Origin: an uncultured Alphaproteobacteria bacterium
GTDB taxonomy: Bacteria > Pseudomonadota > Alphaproteobacteria > CAAHEQ01 > UBA3637
DNA: 64,000 bases
Assembly: GCA_934202735.1 (NCBI GenBank)
Contig: CAKPYH010000004.1
Location: 1-64,000, forward strand
Reading direction: 5' to 3'
Shown: positions 35,006-44,362 of the stretch, one piece after another
How positions within the stretch are numbered: position 1 is the first letter of the stretch
How the letters are laid out: the number at the start of each line of letters is the position of its first letter
The notes under the pieces: model-generated
The model's database searches: none
Told to the model about the DNA's origin: nothing
The model's input: only the letters and a program-made list of their open reading frames with translations
Made by a program: the position numbers and the translations under genes

Positions 35006-37387
35006 CTAAAAGAACATTTCACCGATCTGATAGACTGCAAACGAAACCAGCCATGCAATGATACATTGTACCGCAACAACGGCCAACGCATAAGCGGGTC
35101 CCAACTCTCGTCTGACGGTAGCAATGGCCGCCACGCACGGCGTATATAACAATGAAAAAATCAGAAAAATAAAAGCCGTAAACGGTGTAAACAACAAGGG
35201 TAAATTATCCACATTCCCCCCCAATAAAACGGTAAGGGTGCTGATCACACTTTCCTTGGCCATAAAACCGGTCAGGAAAGCGGTTGAAATCCGCCAATCC
35301 GTAATACCCAACGGCCGAAAAATCGGCAGCAACACATTACCGAATGCAGCCAATAAACTCTTGTCAGAAGCAGCCACCACATTCAGGCGCGCATCAAATG
35401 TTTGTAAAAACCAGATAATAATCGTTGCCCAGAAAATAACTGTAAACGCCTTGGTAATAAAACCTTTGGCTTTATCCAACACCAACAGTCCGATATTCCG
35501 CAATGTCGGCAGACGATAATTCGGTAACTCCATCACAAAGGGGACCGGTTCCCCCCGAAAAAGACAGGTTTTGGCAAGCAAGGCAAAGATCACACCCATC
35601 AGAATGCCGATTAAATACAGGCCGATAATCACCCAAACCCGATGTTGTTGGAAAAAAGCGGCGGTAAACAAGGCATAAATCGGCAGTTTGGCCGAACAAC
35701 TCATAAACGGGATCAATAAAATGGTCATCTTACGATCGCGTTCGGACGGCAAAGTACGGGTGGACATAATGGCCGGGACCGAACACCCGAACCCAATCAA
35801 CATCGGTACAAAACTACGCCCCGACAATCCGATACCCCGCAACAATTTATCCATCACAAAGGCAACCCGTGCCATATAACCGGTATCCTCCAAAATAGAT
35901 AGAAAGAAGAATAAAATCACAATCACAGGCAAAAAACTCAACACACTGCCGACACCGGCAAATATCCCGTCAATGATTAAAGAATGCACAACCGGGTTCA
36001 AACCATAGGCCTGCAACATCGCAGATACACCGGCAGAAATACGATCAAGACCATCGGCAATCAGGTCCGAAAAAAACGATCCGACAGGGCCAAAAGTCAT
36101 ATAAAAAATCAACGCCATCACAGATAAAAATAAAGGTACCGCCGTATATTGACCCGTAATGATTTTATCGGCCAAGCGACTCCGTCTCCGCCCGGGGCTT
36201 TCAGATGCTTTATGCACATAGGCCCGACACACTTTTTCAATAAATCCAAAGCGCATATCGGCCAAAGCGGCTTCTTTATCCAATCCCCTCTCTTTTTCCA
36301 TCGCCGCCACGATTTGTCGGCATGAGGCCCATTCATCGGGTGTCAGGTTTAACCGTTTCCGGATTAAATCATCACCGGCAATCACACATGTGGCCGCAAA
36401 ACGTTTGGGCAGATCCATCACTTTGGCATGCTTTTCAATCAGGTGGACAATGGAATGAATACACCGATGCACACATCCGGTTGCGTGATCATCGGCTTCA
36501 CAAAAATCAATGATTTGCGGACGTTCCCGATACAAGGCAACGTTCAACACATGTTCTACCAATTCTTCCAACCCTTCATTCTTGGCCGCCGAAATAGGGA
36601 CCACCGGTACACCCAAAGCGGATTCTAACCCGTTGATGTCAATACTGCCGCCGCTGTTCCGCACTTCGTCAATCATATTCAGGGCAATCACCATGGGAAT
36701 ATTCAAATCAATCAACTGCATGGTTAAAAACAGGTTCCGTTCTATGTTCCCCGCATCAATGATGTTGATAATCGCATCCGGCTTGTTATTCAAAATAAAA
36801 TCGCGTGTCAATTTTTCTTCCGGACTGTAAGGCGATAACGAATAAATCCCCGGCAAGTCCGTAATCACGGCTTCGGGATGATGACGCAAAACACCGTCTT
36901 TGCGATCAATCGTAACGCCCGGAAAATTGCCGACATGCTGATGCGCACCGGTTAGTTGATTAAACAAAGTGGTTTTACCGCTGTTTTGATTGCCCACCAA
37001 TGCCAATTTAATATCATTGATTTTAACCGGAGCCCGGCGGGGGGATTTATTGACCGATCGTTCACCAAACATAGGGTGTTCAATCGGTTGTAAACGCGGG
37101 GCCGCCACACAGGTTTCCTTTAAGGGGCACCCTGCACAGGCCGATGTACAAGGCCGGATTTTAATTTGCGCCGCATTTTCTTTCCGCAACGTCAATTCAT
37201 ATCCGCGTGTTTCAATTTCCAAAGGATCACCCAGGGGGGCCTTTTTGATCAAACGTACTTCCGTTCCCGGAGTCAACCCCATGTTCAAGATATGACTACG
37301 CAGGTGTCGGCCAGAACAGTTGATGCTTTCAATAATGGCTTTATCACCGATTTTTAACTGATTCAAAAACTCTTTTTTGACCGCCAT
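35006..37387 (-). CDS. feoB: Ferrous iron transporter, FeoA-FeoB fusion
   Basis: A 793-residue fusion for Fe2+ uptake. Residues about 1-78 are FeoA (SH3-like; MGLTPGTEVRLIKKAPLGDP). A linker carries a Cys cluster at 80, 84, 87 and 93. The FeoB G domain begins near 128 with G1 GNQNSGKT, G3 DLPG and G4 NMID, followed by the helical regulatory domain and the membrane permease with paired gate regions (GFGCSVPAIMSTRTL). I chose the start at 37387, preceded by CGGAGA and downstream of a good promoter; a longer frame reads through that promoter and the tRNA side. No FeoC gene is nearby. Confidence 0.96.
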   Translation of the reverse strand: MAVKKEFLNQLKIGDKAIIESINCSGRHLRSHILNMGLTPGTEVRLIKKAPLGDPLEIETRGYELTLRKENAAQIKIRPCTSACAGCPLKETCVAAPRLQPIEHPMFGERSVNKSPRRAPVKINDIKLALVGNQNSGKTTLFNQLTGAHQHVGNFPGVTIDRKDGVLRHHPEAVITDLPGIYSLSPYSPEEKLTRDFILNNKPDAIINIIDAGNIERNLFLTMQLIDLNIPMVIALNMIDEVRNSGGSIDINGLESALGVPVVPISAAKNEGLEELVEHVLNVALYRERPQIIDFCEADDHATGCVHRCIHSIVHLIEKHAKVMDLPKRFAATCVIAGDDLIRKRLNLTPDEWASCRQIVAAMEKERGLDKEAALADMRFGFIEKVCRAYVHKASESPGRRRSRLADKIITGQYTAVPLFLSVMALIFYMTFGPVGSFFSDLIADGLDRISAGVSAMLQAYGLNPVVHSLIIDGIFAGVGSVLSFLPVIVILFFFLSILEDTGYMARVAFVMDKLLRGIGLSGRSFVPMLIGFGCSVPAIMSTRTLPSERDRKMTILLIPFMSCSAKLPIYALFTAAFFQQHRVWVIIGLYLIGILMGVIFALLAKTCLFRGEPVPFVMELPNYRLPTLRNIGLLVLDKAKGFITKAFTVIFWATIIIWFLQTFDARLNVVAASDKSLLAAFGNVLLPIFRPLGITDWRISTAFLTGFMAKESVISTLTVLLGGNVDNLPLLFTPFTAFIFLIFSLLYTPCVAAIATVRRELGPAYALAVVAVQCIIAWLVSFAVYQIGEMFF

Positions 37388-37417
37388 GGTTTTTCTCCGC
37401 TTGTCATTTGCGGGGGC

Positions 37418-37446
37418 ATAGTATGATATTTTTGTGTAAATGTCAA
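37418..37446 (-). promoter_or_regulatory. Sigma-70 promoter for feoAB
   Basis: On the minus strand, TTGACA (37441-37446) and TACTAT (37418-37423) are 17 bases apart, about 30 bases upstream of the start. I see no convincing Fur box. Confidence 0.75.
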
Positions 37447-37517
37447 GGCCTAACCATAATCCGGCACGGTGTTTAGGAAAAAGAAACAGGCGATCTTTCA
37501 AAGACCGCCCGATAATG

Positions 37518-37593
37518 TGGTAGCGAAGGAGGGGATCGAACCCCCGACACAAGGATTATGATTCCTCTGCTCTACCATCTGAGCTACTTCGCC
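37518..37593 (-). tRNA. tRNA-Met (anticodon CAT, elongator type)
   Basis: A 76-base cloverleaf on the minus strand. The acceptor stem GGCGAAG / CTTCGCT pairs with one G-U at position 1-72, the D arm is AGCTCAG...AGAGC, the anticodon loop is ATCATAA with CAT at 34-36, the T loop is TTCGATC, and CCA is encoded. It lacks the unpaired first base and GGG/CCC anticodon stem of initiator tRNA, and the acceptor sequence matches alphaproteobacterial elongator tRNA-Met better than tRNA-Ile2. Confidence 0.92.
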
Positions 37594-37610
37594 ATAACCT
37601 GTCTGGACAA

Positions 37611-37639
37611 TGTATAACCGTATTTTTTATGAAAGTCAA
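37611..37639 (-). promoter_or_regulatory. Promoter of tRNA-Met
   Basis: On the minus strand, TTGACT (37634-37639) and TATACA (37611-37616) with a 17-base spacer end 17 bases upstream of the tRNA. Confidence 0.7.
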
Positions 37640-37647
37640 CAAAAATC

Positions 37648-37676
37648 TTGCATTTTTGAAAAAAATATTCTACAAT
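37648..37676 (+). promoter_or_regulatory. Promoter of the alpha/beta hydrolase gene
   Basis: TTGCAT (37648-37653) and TACAAT (37671-37676) are 17 bases apart, back to back with the tRNA promoter. Confidence 0.65.
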
Positions 37677-37724
37677 TCGGTAAAAGGGGCTTGTTCGGCC
37701 CGTATCTGATACAAGGAGATTACT

Positions 37725-38423
37725 ATGGAAGAAGTATTTTTTAATGGGGCTGCCGGTCGTTTGGAAGGTCGTTTCCACCGATCGGAAAATCCGCGGGCAC
37801 CGTTGGTTTTGGTCTTACACCCTAATCCGGCCCAAGGCGGGACCATGAATAATCGGGTAACCTATGCTATTTTTCGTGCTTTTGTAGATATGGGCTTTTC
37901 GGTTCTGCGCTTTAACTATCGCGGTGTCGGTATGTCCCAAGGACAAATTGACGGTACGGGGGCGGGCGAACTCAGCGATGCCATCGTGGCCATGGATTGG
38001 TTGCAAAACATGGATTCAGAGGCAAATCAATGCTGGGTGGTCGGCTACTCGTTCGGAGCCTGGATTGCAGCCCAAGTATTGATGCGGCGGCCCGAGATTA
38101 TAGGTTTTACCTTTGTGACCCCGCCAACCAATACCTATGAATTTAACTTTTTAACCCCCTGCCCTGCTTCGGGATTGGTTATCCAAGGGGGACGCGATGA
38201 TATTGTTGATGAAAACGGTGTTGCCATGTTGGTGGAACAACTGTCCGCTAATCGGGCCGTAGATGTACAATACCGTACTGTTCCACGGGCAGACCACCTG
38301 TACACCAATGAATTAAAGGCCTTATACGATGCCATTGTGCGTACCGTACCCGGTATTCAATTACGTCCCGTCAAGACATCGGCTAAAAAGTCAACACCCG
38401 TCATTCCGAACGACGATTATTAG
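37725..38423 (+). CDS. Alpha/beta hydrolase
   Basis: A 232-residue serine hydrolase of the compact COG2945 type. The nucleophile elbow is GYSFGA, the acid is in GGRDDIV, and the histidine is in RADHLY. The LHPNPAQGGTMNNRV segment near residue 32 provides the oxyanion hole. After the domain, about 25 residues form a basic tail. AAGGAG precedes the ATG. Substrate unknown; such proteins are cytoplasmic esterases or thioesterases. Confidence 0.9.
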   Translation: MEEVFFNGAAGRLEGRFHRSENPRAPLVLVLHPNPAQGGTMNNRVTYAIFRAFVDMGFSVLRFNYRGVGMSQGQIDGTGAGELSDAIVAMDWLQNMDSEANQCWVVGYSFGAWIAAQVLMRRPEIIGFTFVTPPTNTYEFNFLTPCPASGLVIQGGRDDIVDENGVAMLVEQLSANRAVDVQYRTVPRADHLYTNELKALYDAIVRTVPGIQLRPVKTSAKKSTPVIPNDDY

Positions 38424-38507
38424 GCCTTTCAGACCGATTATTACAGGGACTACTCTTGTCAAAAGAGTAAAAGGCTACCTATATAATAATCAAGGGAGAA
38501 AGTGCCT

Positions 38508-39182
38508 ATGCCACAAAAAATACTTTTTTTAGATCGGGACGGTCCTGTCAATATTGTCGGGCCCAAAGGGTTTGTGTGTTCTCCGCAACATTTTCACTTG
38601 ACGGACGGTATTACCGAGGTGTGTCAGGCCGCACAAGAAAAAGGCTATAAAATCGTAGTTATTACCAATCAAACCGGTGTCGGATTAGGGGATTATACCG
38701 AAGATGATATGCATGCGGTACATGCCTGCATGACACAGAAATTAGAACAAAACGGAGTGCATATATCCGATATTGTGTATTCCCTAACCCCAGAATCACC
38801 GTATCGCAAGCCAAGCCCTTTAATGTTTTTGAAAATAAAAGAAAAATATAATTTAAGCGATTCGGATATGTGGACTTCTGTTGCTATTGGTGATCGACAA
38901 AAAGACGCTTTGGCCGCTCTGCGGGCCGGGGTCGGTCGCATCGTCTATTATCAAACCGATCAAATTCTGAATGAAGCGGGGGATATTGTATCTTGTACCC
39001 CCCGTGATACGGCCAAAGAAATACATGGTCTCACGCTTGAATTTCAAAAGCTGGTCATTTTCGGGGCCCTAACACATCCGGACCCATCGCAACATGCGCC
39101 GAAAACGCCTTGTTTTATCCGACATCGTCGGCCCCACTTATGGATAACGTCTCACCTGAAACCTGTACGAGACAGATTATAG
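38508..39182 (+). CDS. HAD-superfamily phosphatase, GmhB/HisB-N-like
   Basis: A 224-residue HAD phosphatase resembling D-glycero-D-manno-heptose 1,7-bisphosphate 7-phosphatase. HAD motif 1 is FLDRDGPVN (family usually T or V after G), motif 2 VITNQTGVG, the motif 3 lysine is in KPSPLMFLKI, and motif 4 is AIGDRQKDALAALRAG. The usual GmhB zinc-finger cysteines are not evident, so it may act on another phosphate ester. The last about 45 residues are unlike the family and basic. I chose the ATG at 38508; a GTG two codons earlier lies too close to GGGAG. Confidence 0.8.
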   Translation: MPQKILFLDRDGPVNIVGPKGFVCSPQHFHLTDGITEVCQAAQEKGYKIVVITNQTGVGLGDYTEDDMHAVHACMTQKLEQNGVHISDIVYSLTPESPYRKPSPLMFLKIKEKYNLSDSDMWTSVAIGDRQKDALAALRAGVGRIVYYQTDQILNEAGDIVSCTPRDTAKEIHGLTLEFQKLVIFGALTHPDPSQHAPKTPCFIRHRRPHLWITSHLKPVRDRL

Positions 39183-39219
39183 GGGACTGAATTATTTTGG
39201 TCAACCGACTAAAATCATC

Positions 39220-39248
39220 TTGAAATCGTCCGAAAAATACGATATAAT
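39220..39248 (+). promoter_or_regulatory. Promoter of the phosphomannomutase gene
   Basis: TTGAAA (39220-39225) and TATAAT (39243-39248) are separated by 17 bases. Confidence 0.75.
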
Positions 39249-39276
39249 GCTTTTCGTTATTTTTTCAGAGGATTCC

Positions 39277-40035
39277 ATGAAACAAAAAGTTTTTTTATCA
39301 GATAATGACGGTACATTGACCGTCGCACGTAAACCTATCCGCGGCGAAATGGCGGAAACATTGTTGGCCTTTGCCAAGCACTTCAAATTCGCCATTGTAA
39401 CCGGTTCTCCCTATAAAGACATGGTGGAACAAATGCCACCCGAAATTTTGGAAAATCCCAACATTGATTATTGGTGCTGTATGGGTAATATCTTGTATCG
39501 CGAAGGAAAAGAAATCCGCAACTCACACAACACGATTGATTTTGATTATTTCAATCCGGTTTTGCAGGATATTTTACATAACTGCCCGTTGCAATATGAA
39601 AAATCATTTCCCCGACACCATGAAATCAATGCGAACTGTGCCATCAACTTTACCATGTTGGGCCGACCGGAAGTGGGGGAACCGTCTACGGAAGACCGCG
39701 CCAATTATGTCAACTGGGATAACGAAAAAGGACAACGCAAATGGATTATTGAAAACTTGAAATCCCGCTATCCTGATTATAACGTAACATTGGGGGGACA
39801 AATATCGGTAGATATTGTTAAAAAAGGGTGCGATAAAGCGCAAGTCGTAGATTATTATAAAAACGATTTTCAAATTTCATACTTTGGCGACCGTATTTAT
39901 AAAATGGGAAATGATAATGCAATCGCGCATGAAGTGGTGGACTGCGGTGGAACTATCTTCTCCGTTGAAAATCCCAAAGAAACCATGCGTATTATGCAAA
40001 CTTTGATTGAACAAGACGAACGCGCCTGCCGATAA
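39277..40035 (+). CDS. Eukaryotic-type phosphomannomutase (HAD-IIB)
   Basis: A 252-residue HAD-family enzyme that matches the eukaryotic PMM1/PMM2 phosphomannomutase layout rather than the bacterial ManB/AlgC family. The catalytic DxD is in SDNDGTLT. The cap region has NFTMLGRPEVG, where PMM2 has its N-x-x-x-x-GR substrate loop. GGQISVDIVKKGCDKAQ and YFGDRIYKMGNDNAIA follow in the same order and spacing as in PMM2. It would convert mannose-6-phosphate to mannose-1-phosphate for GDP-sugars. AGAGGA precedes the ATG at 39277. It has its own promoter and terminator. Confidence 0.8.
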   Translation: MKQKVFLSDNDGTLTVARKPIRGEMAETLLAFAKHFKFAIVTGSPYKDMVEQMPPEILENPNIDYWCCMGNILYREGKEIRNSHNTIDFDYFNPVLQDILHNCPLQYEKSFPRHHEINANCAINFTMLGRPEVGEPSTEDRANYVNWDNEKGQRKWIIENLKSRYPDYNVTLGGQISVDIVKKGCDKAQVVDYYKNDFQISYFGDRIYKMGNDNAIAHEVVDCGGTIFSVENPKETMRIMQTLIEQDERACR

Positions 40036-40058
40036 CAAATCGTCCCGGCAAGATATTA

Positions 40059-40083
40059 GAAGCCCCGTTCATGAACGGGGCTT
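40059..40083 (+). terminator. Terminator after the phosphomannomutase gene
   Basis: A perfect palindrome with AGCCCCGTTC arms, followed by TT. Bases 40084-40194 are gene-free and hold only a decayed trace of the REP-like unit near 40130-40150. Confidence 0.8.
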
Positions 40084-40194
40084 TAAATGCATCAAGCATT
40101 CCAAACACAACATCGCAACATCACGGACCGCGAAGCCTGGGAATGACAAAAGAAAATCCCTAAATTTCAAGGAATGAGAAATTCTGAACCCGGG

Positions 40195-43100
40195 TTAGTT
40201 CGCCCGACTGAAACGCCCTCGTACCGTTGATTTTTGCACCGTTTGAGATGTTCCGGCCGCCGGTACAACGGTGGCGGCGGTCTTCCCTGTCAATAATGCG
40301 GGATCGGCCCCCAAATCAAACCGTGCCGCATGGCGGTAAGCCTTTTCAATCTTGGCAACGGCATCGGCACTAACAGATAAAATCCGTTGAGTTTCATCAG
40401 GAGTAGTTGTCGCCGACAAATTAGCCGTTTCTTGCTCCATCAAAGTCAGGTTTTGGCGTGCATTATCGGCCAAACGAGGCAGAATCTCTATCTCCGGATG
40501 CGTCATGGCCCATTGTGTCAAGGACTCCGTCATTTGCCGGGCGCGTTCTAAATCGGTGTTGACCTGCTTCCTGGCACTGAACACCGTATCCTGTTGCAGA
40601 ACTGCCGAAAACTCTTGCTGTTTCAGCAAGACGGTTCGGGCCTGTTCAATCACTTGAATCAACTGGGCATCCGTAGGTTCTTCCCGAACGGCTAACTGAT
40701 TCACGATAGACAACGCATCACGGGCCGCTTGCAACAAGCGTGTTCCCTGCTCGTTCGGATAAGCCTTTAACTGCTGTTCCATTTGAGAAACGGCCGATCG
40801 TGCCTGTTGAGTTAAAGACCGACTTTCGGCCAAACGTTCACTCCGTTTTTGGTTGGCGGCCTGCTGTGCAGCTTTTTGTTGTTGACGCAGATTTGTTTCT
40901 AACGCGTTTTGCGCATTATTGGTCAACGCCAAAGACAGATCATCAAAATTAGCTTGATATTGTCCTTTGCCTGTCCCGGCCGAAATACCCAGAATAAACG
41001 GCGGTAATGTATTGATCGGATTCAGCACAACGGGTATAGAAACATCAAATGTCCGTTTGGGTATATCCCACACAATTTGCATCGGGTTAGCCGTCGTATT
41101 GGCCGTTTTCAAGGTCAGATCCATCATACGGACCACACCGCCGGCAACCACAAAATCGCCCCCGATACTCTGTAAAACCGTCTTACCACTGTTCAGCACG
41201 CGTTTGAATTCCGGTTCAAAAACTTTAGCCGCCTCCCCGCGTTGTATGGCCCGCGTTACCAAAGGAATCATTTGTTCGGCCGACACACCGATCATTTGAC
41301 CGCCTAAAATCTGTAAATTTCCTTTCCCGTCCAACGACCGAACAAAATCCGCCGGAGACACACCCCGCGCCGTTAAATCACCGCGTACGGAAACCGAACC
41401 GCCGCCAAAAGCAAAATCAGGAAGAACCAAGAAATCCGACCGCAACGGCATATTTTGCACATGAAACGAAACTTGCATATTCGGCGTTGTATTCCAATCC
41501 AGTTTACCGGTCATTTGTACGGCTGAAGTTTCCGCCGTTCCGGCCCGGCCCGTCAACTTAACCAAACGGAGTTCTTTATTTTGCAACGTACTGTGTACTT
41601 CGGCTTGGCGAATGTTGGTATTCCGATAGAGCAGTTGTCCCGCCGTCAGACGAATATCCCAATTCCAAGTATCTAATGCCTTGAAATCAAAAGGTTTCGG
41701 CAAAAAACCATTGACCGGTGAATACACCGAAGGCAGGCCCGAAGCGAACCGTTCCACATCCACCATAGGAGATGCCAAAACCGCCGTTATATTTTTGACC
41801 TTGCCATTTTCAAACGTCAGGTCCCCATTCATTTGTTGTAAACCGACACCGCCGGTAAAATCTTTTAATTCAAAATGATCGGTATGACCGGAAAACGTCC
41901 CTTTGAATTTGAATGTGCCGTCCAATTGAGCTAACCCTTTGAAATCCGGCGCAACACCGGCCATAAAGGTATGAAAATTCGGATGCGTTATATCAAACGA
42001 CATATCTTTGAACATGATTCCATTACCTGCCGTGTCAATTTGACCGGACATTTTTACGGCCGCTTCGGAAAAAACGGATTGCATGGCGATTTGCCAAATA
42101 TTATCGGCACCGGATTTGGCATCCAAGCGCAGTTTACTCGCCCCGGCATTTTGAATCAGCGGCAATCCCGTATTTAATTTCATTTGCTGCATCAATTGCG
42201 ATAATTTTTTGGACGTTAAAGACAAACGAAAGACATCAATACCGGCTTGCGGACTTCCCAATCCTTTGGCTAACCCAGCCATAGAAATGTTGGCCCCGGC
42301 CATATTGGTCAGGTTCAACTGTTCCACACGCAACACATTTTTATTCACATCGGCCTGCACATGTCCCCGCGCAAAAGGGGTACCAAACACAGTTCCGTTA
42401 CGGATTTCCAACAAAGCCTGAACAGATTGGTTATTCAACCATTCGGCCCGTTCAAAGGCCAAGCGGACCCGTTCCGGTATTGTGCTGATCGCAATTCCGT
42501 TTTCAGGAGGTTGCCATCCCGTAAACGTATCCAAATTGATATCCGACAGCGCCAATTTAATTTCGTAGCCACCGTTTTTATCCAACGTACGAACAACCGA
42601 CCCCGAAATACGCGTATCATCCAAGCGCATTTGTTTGATGGCAGCCCTGACCATGTCGGGGGTCAAACGCATACGACCACTTATTTCGGCGTGCTTCACC
42701 GTTGCCCGTTTATCACCGTTGAATGTCCCTTGCGTCAACCAGGTCAATAAAGTCGCCGGTTCTTTGGTTTCGCCGCGAATATCTAAATCCAAAGTCGGTG
42801 TTTGTTCAACGATACCCCCTTTACCCATGAATTGAATAACGGTCTCACCGGGCAGTTGAGCTGATGATTTATCCACAGTCAAAAAACCGTTGGCAAACTC
42901 ACCCGCCAGTTGCACTTTCTTTGCCGCTCCATTCAACATCGGTACGGTTTCAAGCAACAAATCAAACGTGATATCCGGCAACGCTTTCTCGCCCGATAAT
43001 GATGACCAATTCAAATAGGACAAGTACCCCGCAAACAGATTGCGATCCAATCGGTTAAAGGCAACCGACACCCGATACTTCGGCCGATGATCCGTCAGGC

Positions 43101-44067
43101 TTTTTTCAATCGTTCCCGTCAAAGCACTGACGGTTTCACCCGTTCCCAACGTGATGGAAAAATCACGAATGCTGTCTGCCATCGGTGCCAGCTCCAAAGT
43201 CAAGCTGCCCGATGCGGGAATCCGATCCCGCGACACCAATGCCGGCAATCCCCACGTATCCGTCAAAGCATTAACATCTCCGGTTGAAAAAGAACCGGAA
43301 AGTTGCAACCACTTGTCCAACTTGACAGGCGTAAAATCACCCGTTAAAGCCAGATTTAGTCCCATGGTTTGCTCGGTCAAATTCAAGGAAACCGGTACCG
43401 CCGTTTCACTTTGCACGCGCCCGCTGGTCATCTGGATATCATATTGCTTGTTCCCCAACGTACCACGACCGGTAAAAGCAAAAGGCCCCCGTACCGTATC
43501 AGCCGACAACGTCCCTCCTAAATCGGATAATGTAATATCCGATGCCGTGACCCGATTGACATAATGAATACTGCCGTCTTGTATCACAAGGGTATCAATA
43601 CGGGTTTGAGGTAATGGCGTACCGTTGTTTCCATCCAATACACTCAATTCGTCAAATTTGAATTGCGGGTCAATCAAGAACGGAAAGGCAAAGTTAGACC
43701 GATTATTTTCCAATCGTTCCAATAATAATTGCGGCCGCGTCAATTCAATCCGTTTAATTTCAAACGGCGTTTTCAATAATGAGGCCCAAGAAATAACCAC
43801 CCGGACCCGTTCAATGGTCAACATATCGGCTTCGGCACTTTTATCTATGTTAGACAAGCGCAAATCGTTCAGGGTAATGGTGGGCATAGGATTCCATTGA
43901 ATGGAAGTTGCTCCGCCGATTTTCACTTCACGCCCCGTCAATTTTTGCAACGCCGCGATGACTTGCTTCTCGTACGACCCGGGGTTAAACGACATCACCA
44001 CCAAAGTGGCCACTCCCCCAACCGCCAATACACACAGCAACAAAACCACAAACAGAAACTTTTTCAT
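40195..44067 (-). CDS. AsmA family protein
   Basis: A 1290-residue inner-membrane-anchored periplasmic protein of the AsmA/TamB-related family, which is linked to phospholipid transport and outer membrane homeostasis. One N-terminal helix (LFVVLLLCVLAVGGVATLVVM) is followed by the AsmA N-terminal block (YEKQVIAALQKLTGREVKIGG, WNPMPTITLNDLRLSN). A long beta-rich groove continues to the AsmA C-terminal domain near 900-1080 (GLTARGVSP-like DLTARGVSPADFVRSLDGKGNLQ in part). The last about 200 residues are a Gln/Ala-rich helical, probably coiled-coil extension, absent from E. coli AsmA. AAGGGGA precedes the start. Confidence 0.92.
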   Translation of the reverse strand: MKKFLFVVLLLCVLAVGGVATLVVMSFNPGSYEKQVIAALQKLTGREVKIGGATSIQWNPMPTITLNDLRLSNIDKSAEADMLTIERVRVVISWASLLKTPFEIKRIELTRPQLLLERLENNRSNFAFPFLIDPQFKFDELSVLDGNNGTPLPQTRIDTLVIQDGSIHYVNRVTASDITLSDLGGTLSADTVRGPFAFTGRGTLGNKQYDIQMTSGRVQSETAVPVSLNLTEQTMGLNLALTGDFTPVKLDKWLQLSGSFSTGDVNALTDTWGLPALVSRDRIPASGSLTLELAPMADSIRDFSITLGTGETVSALTGTIEKSLTDHRPKYRVSVAFNRLDRNLFAGYLSYLNWSSLSGEKALPDITFDLLLETVPMLNGAAKKVQLAGEFANGFLTVDKSSAQLPGETVIQFMGKGGIVEQTPTLDLDIRGETKEPATLLTWLTQGTFNGDKRATVKHAEISGRMRLTPDMVRAAIKQMRLDDTRISGSVVRTLDKNGGYEIKLALSDINLDTFTGWQPPENGIAISTIPERVRLAFERAEWLNNQSVQALLEIRNGTVFGTPFARGHVQADVNKNVLRVEQLNLTNMAGANISMAGLAKGLGSPQAGIDVFRLSLTSKKLSQLMQQMKLNTGLPLIQNAGASKLRLDAKSGADNIWQIAMQSVFSEAAVKMSGQIDTAGNGIMFKDMSFDITHPNFHTFMAGVAPDFKGLAQLDGTFKFKGTFSGHTDHFELKDFTGGVGLQQMNGDLTFENGKVKNITAVLASPMVDVERFASGLPSVYSPVNGFLPKPFDFKALDTWNWDIRLTAGQLLYRNTNIRQAEVHSTLQNKELRLVKLTGRAGTAETSAVQMTGKLDWNTTPNMQVSFHVQNMPLRSDFLVLPDFAFGGGSVSVRGDLTARGVSPADFVRSLDGKGNLQILGGQMIGVSAEQMIPLVTRAIQRGEAAKVFEPEFKRVLNSGKTVLQSIGGDFVVAGGVVRMMDLTLKTANTTANPMQIVWDIPKRTFDVSIPVVLNPINTLPPFILGISAGTGKGQYQANFDDLSLALTNNAQNALETNLRQQQKAAQQAANQKRSERLAESRSLTQQARSAVSQMEQQLKAYPNEQGTRLLQAARDALSIVNQLAVREEPTDAQLIQVIEQARTVLLKQQEFSAVLQQDTVFSARKQVNTDLERARQMTESLTQWAMTHPEIEILPRLADNARQNLTLMEQETANLSATTTPDETQRILSVSADAVAKIEKAYRHAARFDLGADPALLTGKTAATVVPAAGTSQTVQKSTVRGRFSRAN

Positions 44068-44098
44068 CTGAAAATCCCCTTTTTTGACTTATTCTTTC

Positions 44099-44126
44099 GT
44101 TATATCACATCTGTGTGAAAATACAA
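44099..44126 (-). promoter_or_regulatory. Candidate promoter of the AsmA gene
   Basis: On the minus strand, TTGTAT (44121-44126) and TATAAC (44099-44104) are 16 bases apart, between the small trkH-linked gene and the AsmA start. Confidence 0.5.
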
Positions 44127-44134
44127 GTCTTTTT

Positions 44135-44362
44135 TTAATCTTCCAACCAAATTCGCACTTTTTTTATCACTGTCGGATAATCATCAAAGACACTTCCCTG
44201 TTCGGACAGCCGGTTCAAAGCCCGTTCTATCTCGCGCCGTGTGGCATTTTCAAAGTCATGTTGCAACCGTGCAATCAAGGCCTCACGCCGTTCATCGGGA
44301 GCATCGGATGAATCCTGCTTACGCCGGGCCATAAACTGTTGCGCATCATCAAAAAAACTCAT
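44135..44362 (-). CDS. Small protein coupled to TrkH
   Basis: A 75-residue charged, helical protein of unknown function (starts MSFFDDAQQFMARRK). GGAGGA lies upstream and its ATG overlaps the trkH stop (ATGA), so it is translated together with the potassium transporter. No membrane segment or nucleotide-binding motif is visible; it is too small to be TrkA. Its size and coupling suggest an accessory or unrelated small protein. Confidence 0.75.
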   Translation of the reverse strand: MSFFDDAQQFMARRKQDSSDAPDERREALIARLQHDFENATRREIERALNRLSEQGSVFDDYPTVIKKVRIWLED

